NCBI GenBank assembly: GCA_015227615.1
Contig: JAALGZ010000055.1
Location: 166,756-230,755 of the forward strand
From: Labyrinthula sp. Ha
Lineage: Eukaryota; Sar; Bigyra; Labyrinthulida; Labyrinthulaceae
Direction of reading: 5' to 3'
DNA: 64,000 nucleotides
The notes beneath the pieces are model-generated. The model had not been told where the DNA came from and searched no databases. It was given only the letters and a program-made list of their open reading frames with translations. Of this stretch, positions 1 to 11,686 are shown one piece after another. Within the stretch, counting starts at the first letter, position 1; each line of letters begins with the position of its first letter. The position numbers and the translations under genes are program-made.

Positions 1-648
1 CCAGTCAGCTTCATATAACTTGTATTCGGAACAAAGGGAACGTAGATACTTTAATATGGTTGAGTTCACATTCTCCACAAATCCATTTATCCATGGGGAG
101 TAAGCTATAGAAAAATTATGCTGGAAACCAATTCTTTTTTCCAGTCCTTTCATAAGTGCATTTGCGAAGTGAGAAGCATTATCAGTTATTATGATAAAAT
201 CTTTAGCGAATTCAAAATATCCTCGCCACTCCAACAAAGCTTCTACCATTGTGTTTGATGTTGGACCTGCATAATATTTTAATAATGTCTTCCTAGTGCA
301 AGAATCCATGAGAACAAGTATATATCCAGCTTTATTTACATATAAATAGTCAGCGTGGAGTATATCTCTTTCCCTTCTTGCTAAAGAAATAATTTTGTAA
401 GGTCTTCTAATGATTTTTGGAATACGATTACAATGAAGGCAATGATTCCTATATGAGGTAACGAGCGTATTCAATTGATTTCTATTTATTCCCTCGAAGT
501 AATATTTTTTCAAATAGTTTGTCTCTTCTGATTTAGATGGATGACACTTGGATATATGTAGAGATACAATCATCTTTGTAATATACTTCTTAGGAATGAC
601 CAGTTTGTTTGAAAGGTATAGAAGGTTATCCTTCCATTTTTCATTCTT
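1..648 (-). pseudogene. Element A integrase (zinc-binding and DDE core), frameshifted and cut by the window edge
   Basis: Reading the minus strand from about 648 to 1 gives an open integrase frame. A zinc-binding region is visible with His residues near the start and CLHC at its end. The retroviral-type DDE core follows: Asp in HADYLYV, Asp in IITDNASHFANAL, and Glu in NGFVENVN. The same landmarks are in element B Pol (ADFLYI, VTDRGSHFANSL, NGEVEVVN). This frame is one base off that of the RNase H segment, whose ORF stops at 647-649; the switch falls at an A-run near 651-660, typical of an indel. Core catalytic residues survive, but the frameshift would block synthesis as part of Pol unless frameshifting is programmed. 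It runs off the window edge before the C-terminal module. Confidence 0.85.
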
Positions 649-1627
649 AATATTTTTTATCCATCTTCTTTTGTTCTTCTAAAAGGCTGATATCTTTTAT
701 AAGATCCCATGGAGCGTTGTCATAGAAAGGGCTTAAAAAAGATATATGTTCTTTTAATAACTTCGCATATGCCGATTTAATATCTAAATCCACTTGAGTC
801 TCTACTGCTGGGCTTCTTAGATATTTATTTATATCACCATCTATATAAGATAAGTCAACACTGGGTCCATGGTCCTCGATTGAAATCAACGTCGATAACT
901 TTATCCCCCTCTTCAATGAATATAACTCCTCTTCCGAAAAATGAATAAAATCAGCTACATCAACTTCTTCAAATCTGCCTTTTTCGAAGTCGATTTCTTT
1001 TTCAACTTCGAGCATATCGTCTTCTAGCATCCAGCTTAATAATTCCTTTTCATCAGCTTCTACATTACTCTTGTTTCTGCATAATCTTATCACACTTAAT
1101 ACCGTGTTTGGAGTGCTTTTCCTTGCCCATCTTGTTAATAAGTCTGAAATAAAATTATCTTTTGACGGAATATGAAAAACTGTAGTTTTAACTGAGTGTA
1201 GAAGGAGGGACCAGCGATAAAGACGATCCCAAAATATCCTCTTTTCATTATCTTTCGTCCCAAGGATACTAAGTAAAGCTCGGTGTTCCGTGTAGATGTA
1301 AATGTTACCTATGTGTGATCGGAGAAGGAAATCTAATCTTTGAAAAGAGAATATGATCGGGAATAACTCCTTTGATGCTATATGCCATCTAACCTCCGAG
1401 TTACTAAAGCTTCTAGACAAGAATATAAGCGGCTTTGGTTGCAACGTTCGAACATCATTTGATACGTGCTCCTCATCGTCCTGAAATACCGCTAAACTCC
1501 AGTAATCTTCTGAAGAATCTGTAAACAATAAGAGTGGTTCATTCACACCATATACCGCCAAGTACCTCTGACTGGCTTCAACAATAGCTTGTTTCAAAAG
1601 TTCATAAGTTTCACTTTATTCAGGAGT
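647..1627 (-). pseudogene. Element A RNase H segment of Pol
   Basis: This segment encodes the Ty3-type RNase H that would remove RNA from the RNA-DNA hybrid in reverse transcription. Visible motifs: FTDSSEDYW with the first catalytic Asp, SKELFPIIFSF with the catalytic Glu, and a region ending DLLTRW. The third acidic site reads YTEH where element B has YTDH, an Asp-to-Glu change. The segment is in frame with the RT upstream, from which TAG (1628-1630) and TAA (about 1613-1615) separate it. Aligned with element B, the TAG stands where B has Trp (…RILWND…) and the TAA where B has Leu, so both look like nonsense mutations rather than a natural gene boundary. Downstream it ends at 647-649 and the integrase continues in another frame. 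Confidence 0.8.
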
Positions 1628-3394
1628 CTAGATGACTTCTTCTTTCATCCTCTCTATCTGCTGTAGCTTTTTTCCTTTTAAGTTTGCGTATTGAGCAAAG
1701 GGAAGGCGTAGATTCGCCAATTTTGGTATATTTGGTGCTAACCAGTTACTAATAAATACAAGCTGCACGACCTCATGACGATAAACAGGTTTTGCCATAT
1801 CCAATATCTCCTGAAAAAAACCTGGGTCAAAGTTCCATCCTTTTTCACTTATCTCCCTTCCGCACCATATGGTAGGTTTTTCTAAAGGGGTGCACTTTCT
1901 TAAATTGAATCTTACTCTCCTGCGCGCTGCTCTTTTCAGAATATTTTCTAGCATACTATATAGAGCTTCTATTGTATCTGAATACAGCAGCAGATCGTCG
2001 AGCCAAGCCGCGATTCCAGTCGTCTGTTTGCAAAAGTATCGTGGTTCCTCTTCGTCCACTATCTGGTTAACAATTATGTCTGCGAATAAAGCGGGTGTAT
2101 TGCACCATCCCATAGGTGCACCGTTCATCCGATAAGCCAAACGTCGGGTGACTAACGTAAAAATATCTTTATACTTGTCATGTGTAGGTAAAAAGTCGAA
2201 TCCACTCAAAACGTCTAAGGTAATAAAAAACCCTGACCCCTTAAGTCCCAGTAATTGTCTCTCAAGGTTGGGAAGATTCAATGACGTCTTTACAGTGATG
2301 TGGTTTAATCTAACCATATTGGCCACCATCCTGAATCTGTTCAGGATGTTTTCTTCTTTCCACTTCTTTTTCTGATCTGCCGTAAAAGCGTTCCAGTCCT
2401 TGGGAACCGCCATCTTTTTGGGAACCACAAAGACAGGGTGGCCCCATATTGGGTTAGGACTTCTTTCTACTATTCCTGCTTTCCTTAAAGCTTCCAGCTT
2501 TAGCTCAAGAAAATCTTCTGTTTCCGGAGGCTGGTGATAGCCGTCGCTTCTTAATATTTGATGGTCTTTTTTTAGAGTTACTTCTATAGGGGTGAGCTGC
2601 GACATTTGCGCATTGCTCTGCTTTAACCCCCAAGCATCTCTGTTTTGTAAAATAAGCTTCTCAAGAGAATCTACCTCTTCATCCTGAATAACAGCCTTGC
2701 TTAACTTCTCCTTTGTCATTTCTTTTATGAGAATTTCTTCTTCCTCCTCTTTCATGTTGTCCTCGCCAATCCCGACTTCTTCAAAGGTATCCGGAACATT
2801 ATCCAGTATATTGGACAATAAAATTGGAGTGACCTCGTTAGGATCTGTGGTAGGACCTATCCTTTCGAAATGCGAAGAAGTTATGCTTTCAGCCTTTATA
2901 ACTTCAACTTTTCCTAAAGAAATGGTCTTATCTCTTTCATGTTGAAATTCTTTGATGTTTTCTATTAAATAATCATGAGGGCTAGTTAGATCTATGATGA
3001 TCTTATTTATAGTTTCTTCAGTGTCTACCCCACTAAAAACATCCTTATTTGCTTGCATGTTAAACTCAGTGGACTTGTAGTTAGTATTGAAGAAAATATA
3101 ATATTTTTTCTCTGAATGTAAGAAAACTTTCAAGTTAAATCTATCTACCTCATTTTCTCTGTCGTGTACTACTAATGAATCAGCCATCCGATATCTAGAT
3201 AATTGAAGTTGATTAAAATACTTTGTGACTGTATTGTAATTTAGTTCCAAAAATATAAAAGCAAAGCCTGAGAGATAGATAGGCTTGAGACACTCATCCT
3301 GTACCTGATTGTCGTAGCAATTTATAAGAAGGACTCTAAACTGTATTTGATCATCTTCACCCGAGGTTGCTTCCTTCTTTAAAAAGGATGGTCT
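1628..3394 (-). pseudogene. Element A reverse transcriptase segment of Pol
   Basis: A Ty3/Gypsy-type reverse transcriptase. The palm starts around VFVVPKK, continues through ITLDVLSGFDFL and GAPMGWCNTPALF, and has the catalytic pair in WLDDLLLY (usual form YxDD, here WLDD, as in element B WIDD). About 200 residues upstream of the palm correspond to the N-terminal Pol region of element B. The open frame begins after TAA at 3395-3397; no clear ATG stands at its head (the first start-like codon is TTG at 3248-3250), so it was probably made as a Gag-Pol fusion. It ends in TAG at 1628-1630, where element B reads through with Trp. The ORF is long and well conserved, so inactivation is not ancient. 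Confidence 0.85.
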
Positions 3395-3457
3395 TTATCC
3401 TGCTCTTAAGTAATATACTTCTGGCACAGGAAGGCTTGTAACTTCCCTGCCTATTTC

Positions 3458-4009
3458 TTATTTTCTTCTCTCAGCCTTCTTTGAGTTTACTAACTCCAGT
3501 TTTATTCTGAACCTGTCCAAAGTTTTCTTTTCTATAATAATATCATCCCACTTGAGGGCCTTCACGCAAAAAAATATGCACTTACCTAGATCTACTTGAA
3601 GATCTTTCTGCACTAACATAACATATGCCTTAGCAACTTTATGGACCGGGTGAACTGTTTTGTCAGGGAACTCCACTTCTAGAACATATCTGGGGTCCTC
3701 AACTTCCATGACAAACTTACCCAATACCTCTAGCGTGGACATGTTCCTTTCTGCTCCTGTATCCGCGATTCCTTTAACTTTCTGAAAGGAACCACTGCCG
3801 GGGTCTTTCATTAAAAGTTCTATGTCTCTTAGTTTTCCTGCTCCAACCGCGCTGAGACTAACTCTCTCAACTGGGGTCTTATTCAGGCTTCCTTGCTCAT
3901 AAGAATGTGCTTCTTTTTTAGGCTTTGTTGAAACTTTCGATTTTCTCAAGATTGTCTTCACATTTTCTGTCTTCTTCTTGATCTTAAGTCCCTCTAAAAC
4001 GAATTGCCT
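3458..4009 (-). pseudogene. Element A aspartic protease segment
   Basis: A retropepsin-like aspartic protease that would cut the Gag-Pol polyprotein. The active-site motif is IADTGAERN; element B has ILDSGADES at the same place. The frame is continuous with Gag upstream apart from the TGA at 4010-4012, and a GTG near 3959-3961 is the first start-like codon, so independent initiation is unlikely. In element B, Gag and protease are one ORF; the element A TGA falls inside the region that aligns to the B capsid C-terminus and therefore looks like a nonsense mutation. The segment ends at TAA 3458-3460, close to where element B has its TAG between protease and Pol. A protease/Pol stop therefore occurs in both elements. 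Confidence 0.75.
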
Positions 4010-5263
4010 TCATAACAGTTTTCTTTTCAGGGTTTCTATGCTATAGCTTTTATCTTCGTAATCCACATTATCTTTGTTAAGGTTAAATTCTGGAGGCAAT
4101 TTATCCAACAGGATCTTTAATACTTTCTTCCTTCGCTTCTTTAAATCGTGCTTATCATAGTATTTCAATATACCATATACAGTGCCAAAGAAAAAGTAAA
4201 TTTGTTCTGCTGGTAAAAGACCCTCGTGCTTCCATGTCAATTCCTGTTGCAGGGTCACTAGGCTATTCTCCTTCTTTTTTGCTTCGTGTTTAATAAGATG
4301 GCTCTGGAGAGACGCCAGGATCTTTAAGTCGCTCTTTACATCCACTTTTCTGAACTGCAGCACACTATAAACTTGCCTCGAAAGTAACCCCTGTATTCTA
4401 AGATTTGGTACATTAGTACGCACCGAGAAATATTCATATAAGAAATTCTCGATGCTCCTTTCTTTCAGGTCATTTAACTTTTTTGGAAGAGAAAACTGAA
4501 CGAAAGGCACTCCACTTTCCACTTGATGTTGTGCTACTGGGGGTCTTGGAAATCTAAGATGTGGTACATCCGAAGAATAAGCTGTTCCATTGAAAGTGCT
4601 GCCCGTAACGCTCCAGCTTGCTTTAGTACTTCTTGTAGATGCCGAGGTATTATCATCTCCTCCATCGTCCGGTGCTCCTGGTGCTGCACGAGTATTATCT
4701 TCAACTGGATCTCCCACTTGATCTGGAACTGGAGCATTAGCATTTTCTCTTTCCGGTGCAACATCTTCATCAGAAGCTCCTGGGAATGTATATTTTCCTG
4801 AAGTCTCCATATTCATCTGACCTAAAGCAATAGCTAAACGTTTGTCCACTTCCTTCTCTATTCTTCTGCTCAAAACCATTTGGAATATATTTTCTGTCTT
4901 TTCACTTACCTTATCTGCTAATACCTTTCTTTTTTCTTTATTTCTTCGACGAAGCAGACTCAACTCGTCATATCCGAGTAGTGAAGAGGTGTCTTGTTCC
5001 TTTCTCCTGTTTCTAGTATATGGAGTCATTTGCGTGGCCTTCTGTGCGAGTTCTACATCCTTTAGACTCTTCTCCAAGTCTTTCTGGGCCTTTGTCACGC
5101 CAGTATTTGCGTGTTCTTCCAGGGACGCAAGTTTTGCTTTTTCGGTTTCGTCTTTTGGGGACGTTTCAGAAAGCTTCGGTAATAGGTTCTGAATAAAAGA
5201 CTTTCCTGGAGAATATTGTGATTTGTTCTTATCTGAGTGATTATCCGACTTGTCGCTGTTCAT
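4010..5263 (-). pseudogene. Element A Gag
   Basis: A 417-residue Gag-like protein starting at a genuine ATG (5261-5263). The N-terminal 160 residues are charged and probably partly coiled-coil; the middle (about 165-240) is low-complexity, rich in Asp, Gly and Pro. Residues of about 250-417 form a helical region resembling the capsid-like part of element B Gag: both contain a segment near SIENFLYEY or KNNLVAYLEKY and a later LPPEFNL or LPLQLRL. No CCHC zinc knuckle is present in either. TGA at 4010-4012 ends it, with the protease following in the same frame. The family call rests on position upstream of protease and similarity to element B Gag; by itself the sequence would be hard to recognise. 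Confidence 0.7.
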
Positions 5264-5421
5264 TTTTTGCTCTCTAACAACGTCAATCGATTGGTGTCTT
5301 TCTCTGTACAGTATTTGAGTTCAAAAACGAATTCTTGGTTATTGGTGTTAACGATTAAGTCTATAACAATTATAACGGCTATATCAATGTGTATTTGGGA
5401 ATCGCCCTCGTAAAGATAACA
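5264..5421 (-). other. Element A leader and possible outer LTR boundary
   Basis: Non-coding DNA upstream of element A Gag. On the minus strand TGTTATAACC begins at 5421, resembling the TGTTATAAGG start of the candidate LTR of element B at 5320 bases from the window's right-hand boundary region (position 55320). Only 158 bases separate it from the Gag ATG, which is short for an LTR plus leader, and I see no convincing tRNA-complementary primer-binding site beginning TGG. The boundary is tentative. Confidence 0.25.
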
Positions 5422-8400
5422 GGGTTATAACAATGGTCAACTATGGGTTGACAAGACAAAATGATGGAAAAAACTCACTGAGTAAAATATGTTTCCAACT
5501 CTTGTTTAAATGATAAAAGATCAAGTTGTTTGTGGTTACTGCTTCTTATATTCTTTTTAGATTTATATCTAAATCGTTCACTGTGCGGGGAAAAATTTTC
5601 GTTTTTAAGATTTAAGGAAGCTGCGGGGGATGAAGCTTTTAAAGAAGCAAATAAACTAAAGCTTCAGCCCTGAAAATAGAGGCAAGCTTCTAGCTTCTGG
5701 GTTCATGTTTAGCACACAGGTTAAAACTGCGAGCTTACTCATTTAAATAAATAGTTCTTGATTAAAAAAACTTGCTCAAAGTAAAGAAGAAGAGTGAAAA
5801 ATTTTATTTCAGGTAAACTTGGCACCTGGTTAGTCCCTTTCGCAACGTGTCGGCTAACACTTTGGAGAAAGGAACAACATTCACAAAACTTTTTTTGACA
5901 GTGGGTTTGTCACTTACAGGAACTTTTGATATAGCTGATGTTTGATTGTATTCTGTTAAAAAAATAACACAGCTGTCATCATGCAACAGAGAAAGCAACA
6001 CATTTCCCTAGGTTTTCTGACATTGTGTTTCATCAGAGTAAATAGTCTTACTTTATAGTCGAAAATATAATTATAAAATTAACTAATCTAAAGAGGTTGC
6101 AACATCATATCTATCAGGGAATAACAAATGTGGGTATTTCAAGGCAAAATAAAACACATAACATCATTCATGTAAGCCACTTTCTTCTGAGAAAAGCTGG
6201 AAAATATCCTATTGTCGATCTTACAGAAGGAGGAACGAGTTGTCCATAACATCTTCTACCAACCTGTTCTTGAGGTTAAAGAATCTGCTATTGGTAATAC
6301 CACGAGTGTTTAAGAAAGGGCACGTCAGTCAAGTATGATACAGTAACATAACTGGGTTATAGATTGTACCGAGGTTAAGAAAATATACATTCAATATCTA
6401 TGTTATATTTGCTTATTTTTTCTTTAACAATCGAGCATTTATGATCAGCAGCATAAGAGGTTTATGTATTGTTTCCAAAGCAAAATTCCTGGAGCCATTT
6501 AACTTCAACTGTGCAATAACATTAATCAATATAAATACCAAAGGAAACTGTGTGGAGCTACATGAGAAGAATAATGCACCTGGAACAAACTTAAGCAACG
6601 AATATGTCGTTAGCAAAAGAATTTTTTAAAACAATTAATATAATTAATCCGTAAGATAACCCCAAGATTCTGGATGAAAAATCTGCTCTGGAGAAAACTC
6701 AAGGAATCATTAGCAGCACATATTCTTGTCGAATGCAACGTAAGTGAATTCAGATCTTTGAAGTTGAAGAAATCAAGACGAAATTAAAATAAATCACCTA
6801 TATACGTGACAAATTCTTCTTGAAAAAAATATTTTCTAAGACAGTTCCCAATCAATTTAGAAAACATACCCTGTTTATATTTATGAATTATCGTGCGGCT
6901 GAGTTACCTACTATCGGGATAATTAACACAGTACCTTAAGAGAAAGTTTAGTTTTCACAGTTTGGTAATATTAAACCCAACAAACGAACATATGTACAAA
7001 TAGAAAAAGTACCGTAATACCCTTTTTTCTGAATCAGTGCTTCTGAGGCGAGGGAGGCCAAGTATTATAATTAGAGATGTACGTCTCGAATCTGGAATTC
7101 TTATAATTGGGATAATCTTCATTCTCTAGATTCAAGACGACCATCGCAATTCGTGACTGGACTCTGAACCAGCAATATATGAGCTGCGAGTTACTTAAAT
7201 TAATAATATTTTGATGAAACATTTTGAAAATAAAAAAAAAGCGCGAATCATTCAACCACAGAAGCAAGCGTAGGATTTCACTTCTTCGAGCATATCTCCA
7301 CTGACCTCACTGAAACTACACAGCTGAGAAATGTAATATATGCATTATCTGAAATGGACATTGCCTTGCTCCGAATAAGGAAAACAACTCTAGATAGTTT
7401 AATGTATATTTATTGGTGCTATCAGAATTTTCTTATGATTAAGTAGTGTTTCTTCTGTTGTAGATCCGGTTTGTAGTTGATAGCAGCCTTGGCTCTTGAG
7501 TCATTTCTGTAAACGACATTTTTTCTTGGGAAGATTGGTTATCCAATAGTCTGTATTTAGCATGTAAACAAGTCTCGTCCGAAAGAAGTTGTGTAGGGCT
7601 GAGTTTAAAATTTGATAAGGGAGAATATTAATTAAACTCAAATCATATAAAAACAAAGCCATTGCACTATATGTTTGCCGTTCTGCACTGTGTGATACAT
7701 CGAAAATGATATTTGAAGTAAAGCAAACTATAATTACATGAGAATAGAGGAATATTCAAATATTTACCTTACAAGTATTTCAATCCGACAGAGTCTTGAA
7801 GTCTAGTATATTTCCGGCAATTGAAGCTTAATATATTTAATTGATCAAAACCCTTTTTTAAATATCTATTTACAAACTATGTCATATTTAGAAATACATA
7901 CCCTTGACCCACACAGGTGGGGTTCTCTTTAGATTATACTGGCATTTTTATTTGATATTCAGAAGAGCTAAAGAAAGTTGAATTAAAGTTTTTTTATCAT
8001 TTTTCTTCAATTCTAAGCCTATACCTGGTTGATAGACCCAAATCTTTGGTGTTTTCTCGTGAAATTATTTCCGGAAATAGAATAGCCCATGAATCCGCTG
8101 TTTCCGCAACAGTTCTTGTATTTCTTTGAAAGGATATAAATGATCTAGAACTTCTCAACTGGAGTGATTTTCATAGACTTTCTTTATTGATAATTACTTA
8201 GTTTACATTTCTCAAACTAACGTTATCACACGCATATATATACCTATCAGACTCTTAGCAAAAAAACATGCTTTTAATGTGATTGCTTAAAGAATTATCA
8301 AGTAAATTTACAGGGTGAATATGATTTGTGGTTTATATGCGCTGGTCTCAAGCGCTTAAGCTTTGTTTATGAATATTTATATTCTAAAATCCCTGTCTCA

Positions 8401-10738
8401 AAGGAATTTGAACTTTATACCTTCATTGTAATTTAAGTATGTATAAAGCTCAAGCTTTGTAGCAGTGATAAATCACTAAGATTTAGCAACTATGCATCAC
8501 ATAATCATTGTAACTGATGTCTATTACGAGTGTATAGTATGTTGACTAATTTTTGGGAATTAATCTTACTGTCTCTTAATAAATTTTCAACATAACCCTT
8601 TGAAGACGATTCTTTGTCCATTTCATGGTTCTAATCTAGTCAATTTCTTTTATAGAAGCTCTTTTCCTCTAGTTAATACACATTAGTTCTTAATCTAAAT
8701 AGCTTATAAGTTGATTTTCAAAACATTATGGATTCCCATCCAACCTGAATAAAACTTACGATTAGTCCTCAAGCTAAAGAAAAATCAAGCAAACGGTCTG
8801 TGATATACGTTCGTTCTCATCTAATTGTATGCAGTCATTAATTTTTCTCTTAGTGAGACAAAATTATAGCTCTAACATACTTATTCAGTTTATGGTAAAT
8901 TGAACTGGAGCTTCTTATATGCTACCAGTACAAGAAACTTTGCCTATAAGTGTGTCACGGGTCCACTAAGTTATTTTATGGTATTACTTTATCAGCGGTA
9001 AGAATTATTTTTTATTAGCTACATTTAGCCCTAGATCACACGTAGCTTTGATAAATGTGTTCTTTGGTCACTCAAGTAATATGTATGAGTGGGAAGTTGA
9101 GCATCCCGTATATATATGAAATTTAATATACCTAGCTTTTATAGTTTGTTAAATAGTTGGACGTACTTGCAATTATTCAGGGCAAATCTTTTAGGTATCA
9201 ATCACCTCTCCGATAATTTAATTCTCTAAATACAATAAGTATAAAGTTCTCTGTTCGAACCCAGGAACCCAATTGAAATTATAACATACAACTCAAGAAC
9301 GATAACTATCCGCGAGTAATTTAAGACCTTCAAAACACATAAACAGTGAAAGAAACTATGTTAAGTCAACATGTAGGTAAAGAGTAACAAAGCTAGTTGG
9401 CTTAAGGCATGTCTATATAAGATAGAAGAGATGATATCTATTAATTCACTATGCTAAGATAATGAAATAAAGTAAAAATTGACTTTAAAGCTTAGTTAGC
9501 ACTTTACTTTAGGTTAATTGACTTCTTATCTATTTATCTCACAGGGGATTTTGTTAAATTCAGTTTCCGTAGTCTCCAGCTGCTAGACAGCTCCTGATAA
9601 AATTAAGACAGCACCAACTGGGAAACATTCATACAAAAAAGAGTCCAGCTATCACATCAGAACAGAATATAAACCCAGCGATACAAGGCACATAGAGGCT
9701 CCATATAAGGGCAAGGAACCAACTCTTGGTTCTCTAAAGTGCTAGTATTACTGAAGAAGGAACCTTAATAAATCCTACAGCTTCAATCACCTAAATTTTC
9801 AACTCTTGTTGTCTGGTTATAATTGTTTTATTCCAAAGAACCAAGTAGCTTTATGAACTAATTCTAACAAAGCTATATCGCATTGTGTGAGCTATTCCAT
9901 AGCAGACAAGGCAACTTAGTTGGAATCAAGGCTTACATCTTGACCTCAATCACTTAGATTATCTAGTTTCATCTAGAACTTATGCATTTTCTACAATTTT
10001 TTAGAATTTTTTGGCAGCATAACATAGGAAACTAACTGCAGTAGAGTTTGATAGCAACTGCCACTTTGTTAATATATAGGGCCATTACAAACGGTTCAAG
10101 ATAAAACATCATAGCACACAATTAAAGTTTATCTAGTTCATATGAATAGGTGGAAATGCTAATCTTTAATCAGTTTAGAAGCAGTTTTACTAAAACTGAA
10201 TCATCAGTACCAAGAAGAGTTTCTTTAAGTGCAACTCTAGTTCGCTGAAATTCTACTGAATGAACCCAGATTAAAGAGTCTTATACTTGGTCGAATATGA
10301 ATTATACGGGCCAAATTAAATTCATGCATAGCATTATCTAAGCAAAGGGATTTAAATTGTCATGAAGCATATCCTTTAAGTAATATATGTAATAGACTAC
10401 ATCACCTTATGATTTGCAGGACTCATCACCACACTTTCCTTCTAGTTTCTCGGGATGTCAGTAAGGAATATTCTATAAAACTTTCGTACTATTGCGGATC
10501 ACTATTACTACTACTACGTAGGGTTGAACCTAAGATACTTGATCGTATACCACATGTATGAAGAAAATGTTGGGCGCTGAGGCAAGGCAGACTTCTAAAT
10601 GTGCTAAGTTTTACTGAAATAATATCCTGTCAAAGGTAATCTTATTTTATTCATGTATTAATCAAGTCACTTACTTTAAAAAATCTATAACTTTTTGACT
10701 AACATTTCAACACTTCAAAGATTCAGAGTAGACTCGTA
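5422..10738. other. Gene-poor AT-rich DNA
   Basis: I see no recognisable gene here on either strand. Open frames are short, biased in composition and without recognisable motifs. A small perfect palindrome (6-base arms, 5-base loop) lies at 5426-5442. The stretch just right of element A (5422-5780) may include more of its 5' LTR, which cannot be tested because the other LTR is outside the window. Several repeats of AAGCTT-containing words occur at 5630-5700. Confidence 0.6.
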
Positions 10739-11686
10739 TTAGAACTCAGGAACACTCTGGTCATTTAATTGTTTTTTAAGTTTTGCAACTTTTGCACTAT
10801 CCCCACGACCATAGGTTTCATATGCTTCAATAATTGTTGTAACTTTTTCTTCTTTCTGTCTATGAAATGGTAGTAGGTTAACTGGTGTTTGTGATTGAAC
10901 ATGTGAATCGTATACTGTCAAATTTAACTCATTCATTCTTCTAGGTCCCAAAAAAAGTTTTCCAAGAAAACTCTTCTTATGCCCAGATACTCCGGGGAGC
11001 GTACTTTCATTAGAAGATTTCATAGGATTTCTACTAGAAACTTCATCAATACTATTCACTGTTCCATTTCTCTCTGAACTTATGGGCGGAGATTCTTTAT
11101 CTTGTATTTGGATTTTAGATCTACTTCCTTGTTTTCCAAGACAGTACGCAAAACAAAAGATGGCTAATATTAATATTCCTGTGATAACAAAAATAAGATA
11201 TTCTTGTATATAATTTCGCATATCTTCTGTTTGTAAGTCTCTGTCTTGAAATATATTGGGCTTTACACTCGGAAGATATACTTCTTCCATACCATAAGAA
11301 AACTCTTGTATCTCCTGAACCGAGTTTCCATTATTCAAATCTACATGAATCTTTAGTGAATCATATTTAAAATCTGTTTCAGATGGTATAACATTAACCT
11401 TTTGAGAATGCGAACCGGCCGGTTCTTCGTCCAGATGTTTTGAAAGCAAGATATAATTTCTCATGTCTGTTGTTGCTTTATCACTTGATATTGTTGCTTG
11501 CGAATGAATACCAATTTTTACAGTTTCGGAATTTGAAGAATCCCCACGCAAAAGTTGTTTGTACTTTAAGGTTTCCGAGCACCATACAAGTTCCCCGTCG
11601 ATCTGGGCCAAGTACGCTGTTCCTGCGTGTTGCACTATCATGTTTTCTTCATTCTCACCTGTTTTCCTGCAAAGTAACTTCTTCAT
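10739..11686 (-). CDS. Single-pass membrane protein of unknown function
   Basis: A 315-residue ORF starting at ATG (11684-11686). One hydrophobic segment (about residues 164-187, rich in Ile, Leu and Phe) splits it into an N-terminal part of about 160 residues and a C-terminal, Ser- and Lys-rich tail of about 125 residues with basic patches (KKSFLGKLFLGPRRM). No signal peptide and no catalytic motif are visible. A signal peptide could lie on an upstream exon: just inside the ORF the minus strand has CTTTGCAG, a plausible splice acceptor, and CAGGTGAGA, a plausible donor, so the annotated start is not certain. It lies downstream of, and in the same direction as, the OSCA/CSC1-like gene, about 690 bases away. 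I do not recognise the family. Confidence 0.55.
   Translation of the reverse strand: MKKLLCRKTGENEENMIVQHAGTAYLAQIDGELVWCSETLKYKQLLRGDSSNSETVKIGIHSQATISSDKATTDMRNYILLSKHLDEEPAGSHSQKVNVIPSETDFKYDSLKIHVDLNNGNSVQEIQEFSYGMEEVYLPSVKPNIFQDRDLQTEDMRNYIQEYLIFVITGILILAIFCFAYCLGKQGSRSKIQIQDKESPPISSERNGTVNSIDEVSSRNPMKSSNESTLPGVSGHKKSFLGKLFLGPRRMNELNLTVYDSHVQSQTPVNLLPFHRQKEEKVTTIIEAYETYGRGDSAKVAKLKKQLNDQSVPEF

Larger units (their letters stand above)
1..5421 (-). mobile_element. Element A: decayed Ty3/Gypsy-like LTR retrotransposon, 3' end outside the window
   Basis: On the minus strand the order is Gag, aspartic protease, reverse transcriptase, RNase H, integrase, which is the Ty3/Gypsy (Metaviridae) order. 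Gag, protease, RT and RNase H share one reading frame but are separated by in-frame stops at 4010-4012 (TGA), 3458-3460 (TAA), 3395-3397 (TAA), 1628-1630 (TAG) and about 1613-1615 (TAA); the integrase continues in another frame from about position 650. Every domain has a clear counterpart in element B (55-64 kb), so the two belong to one clade. Base composition is close to that of the AT-rich host, unlike element B. The right limit is a guess based on a TGTTATAA start at 5421 that matches the likely LTR start of element B. The left end, with the integrase C-terminus and 3' LTR, lies outside the window. Confidence 0.85.

Noticed and set aside
1613-4012. Several in-frame stops in otherwise long reading frames could mean a reassigned stop codon.
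   Set aside because: Intact genes end at natural positions with TAG (12379), TAA (53052) and TGA (44414), so all three act as stops.
4523-5192. Long frames antisense to Gag, and similar ones antisense to Pol and the OSCA/CSC1-like gene.
   Set aside because: They are shadows of well-supported genes on the other strand.
5426-5442. Small palindrome near the edge of element A, considered as a terminator or primer site.
   Set aside because: Six-base arms occur by chance and nothing else supports a function.
9250-9275. GTTCGAACCCAGG resembles a tRNA T-arm.
   Set aside because: No 5-base stem flanks the loop, and no acceptor, D or anticodon arms can be found upstream.
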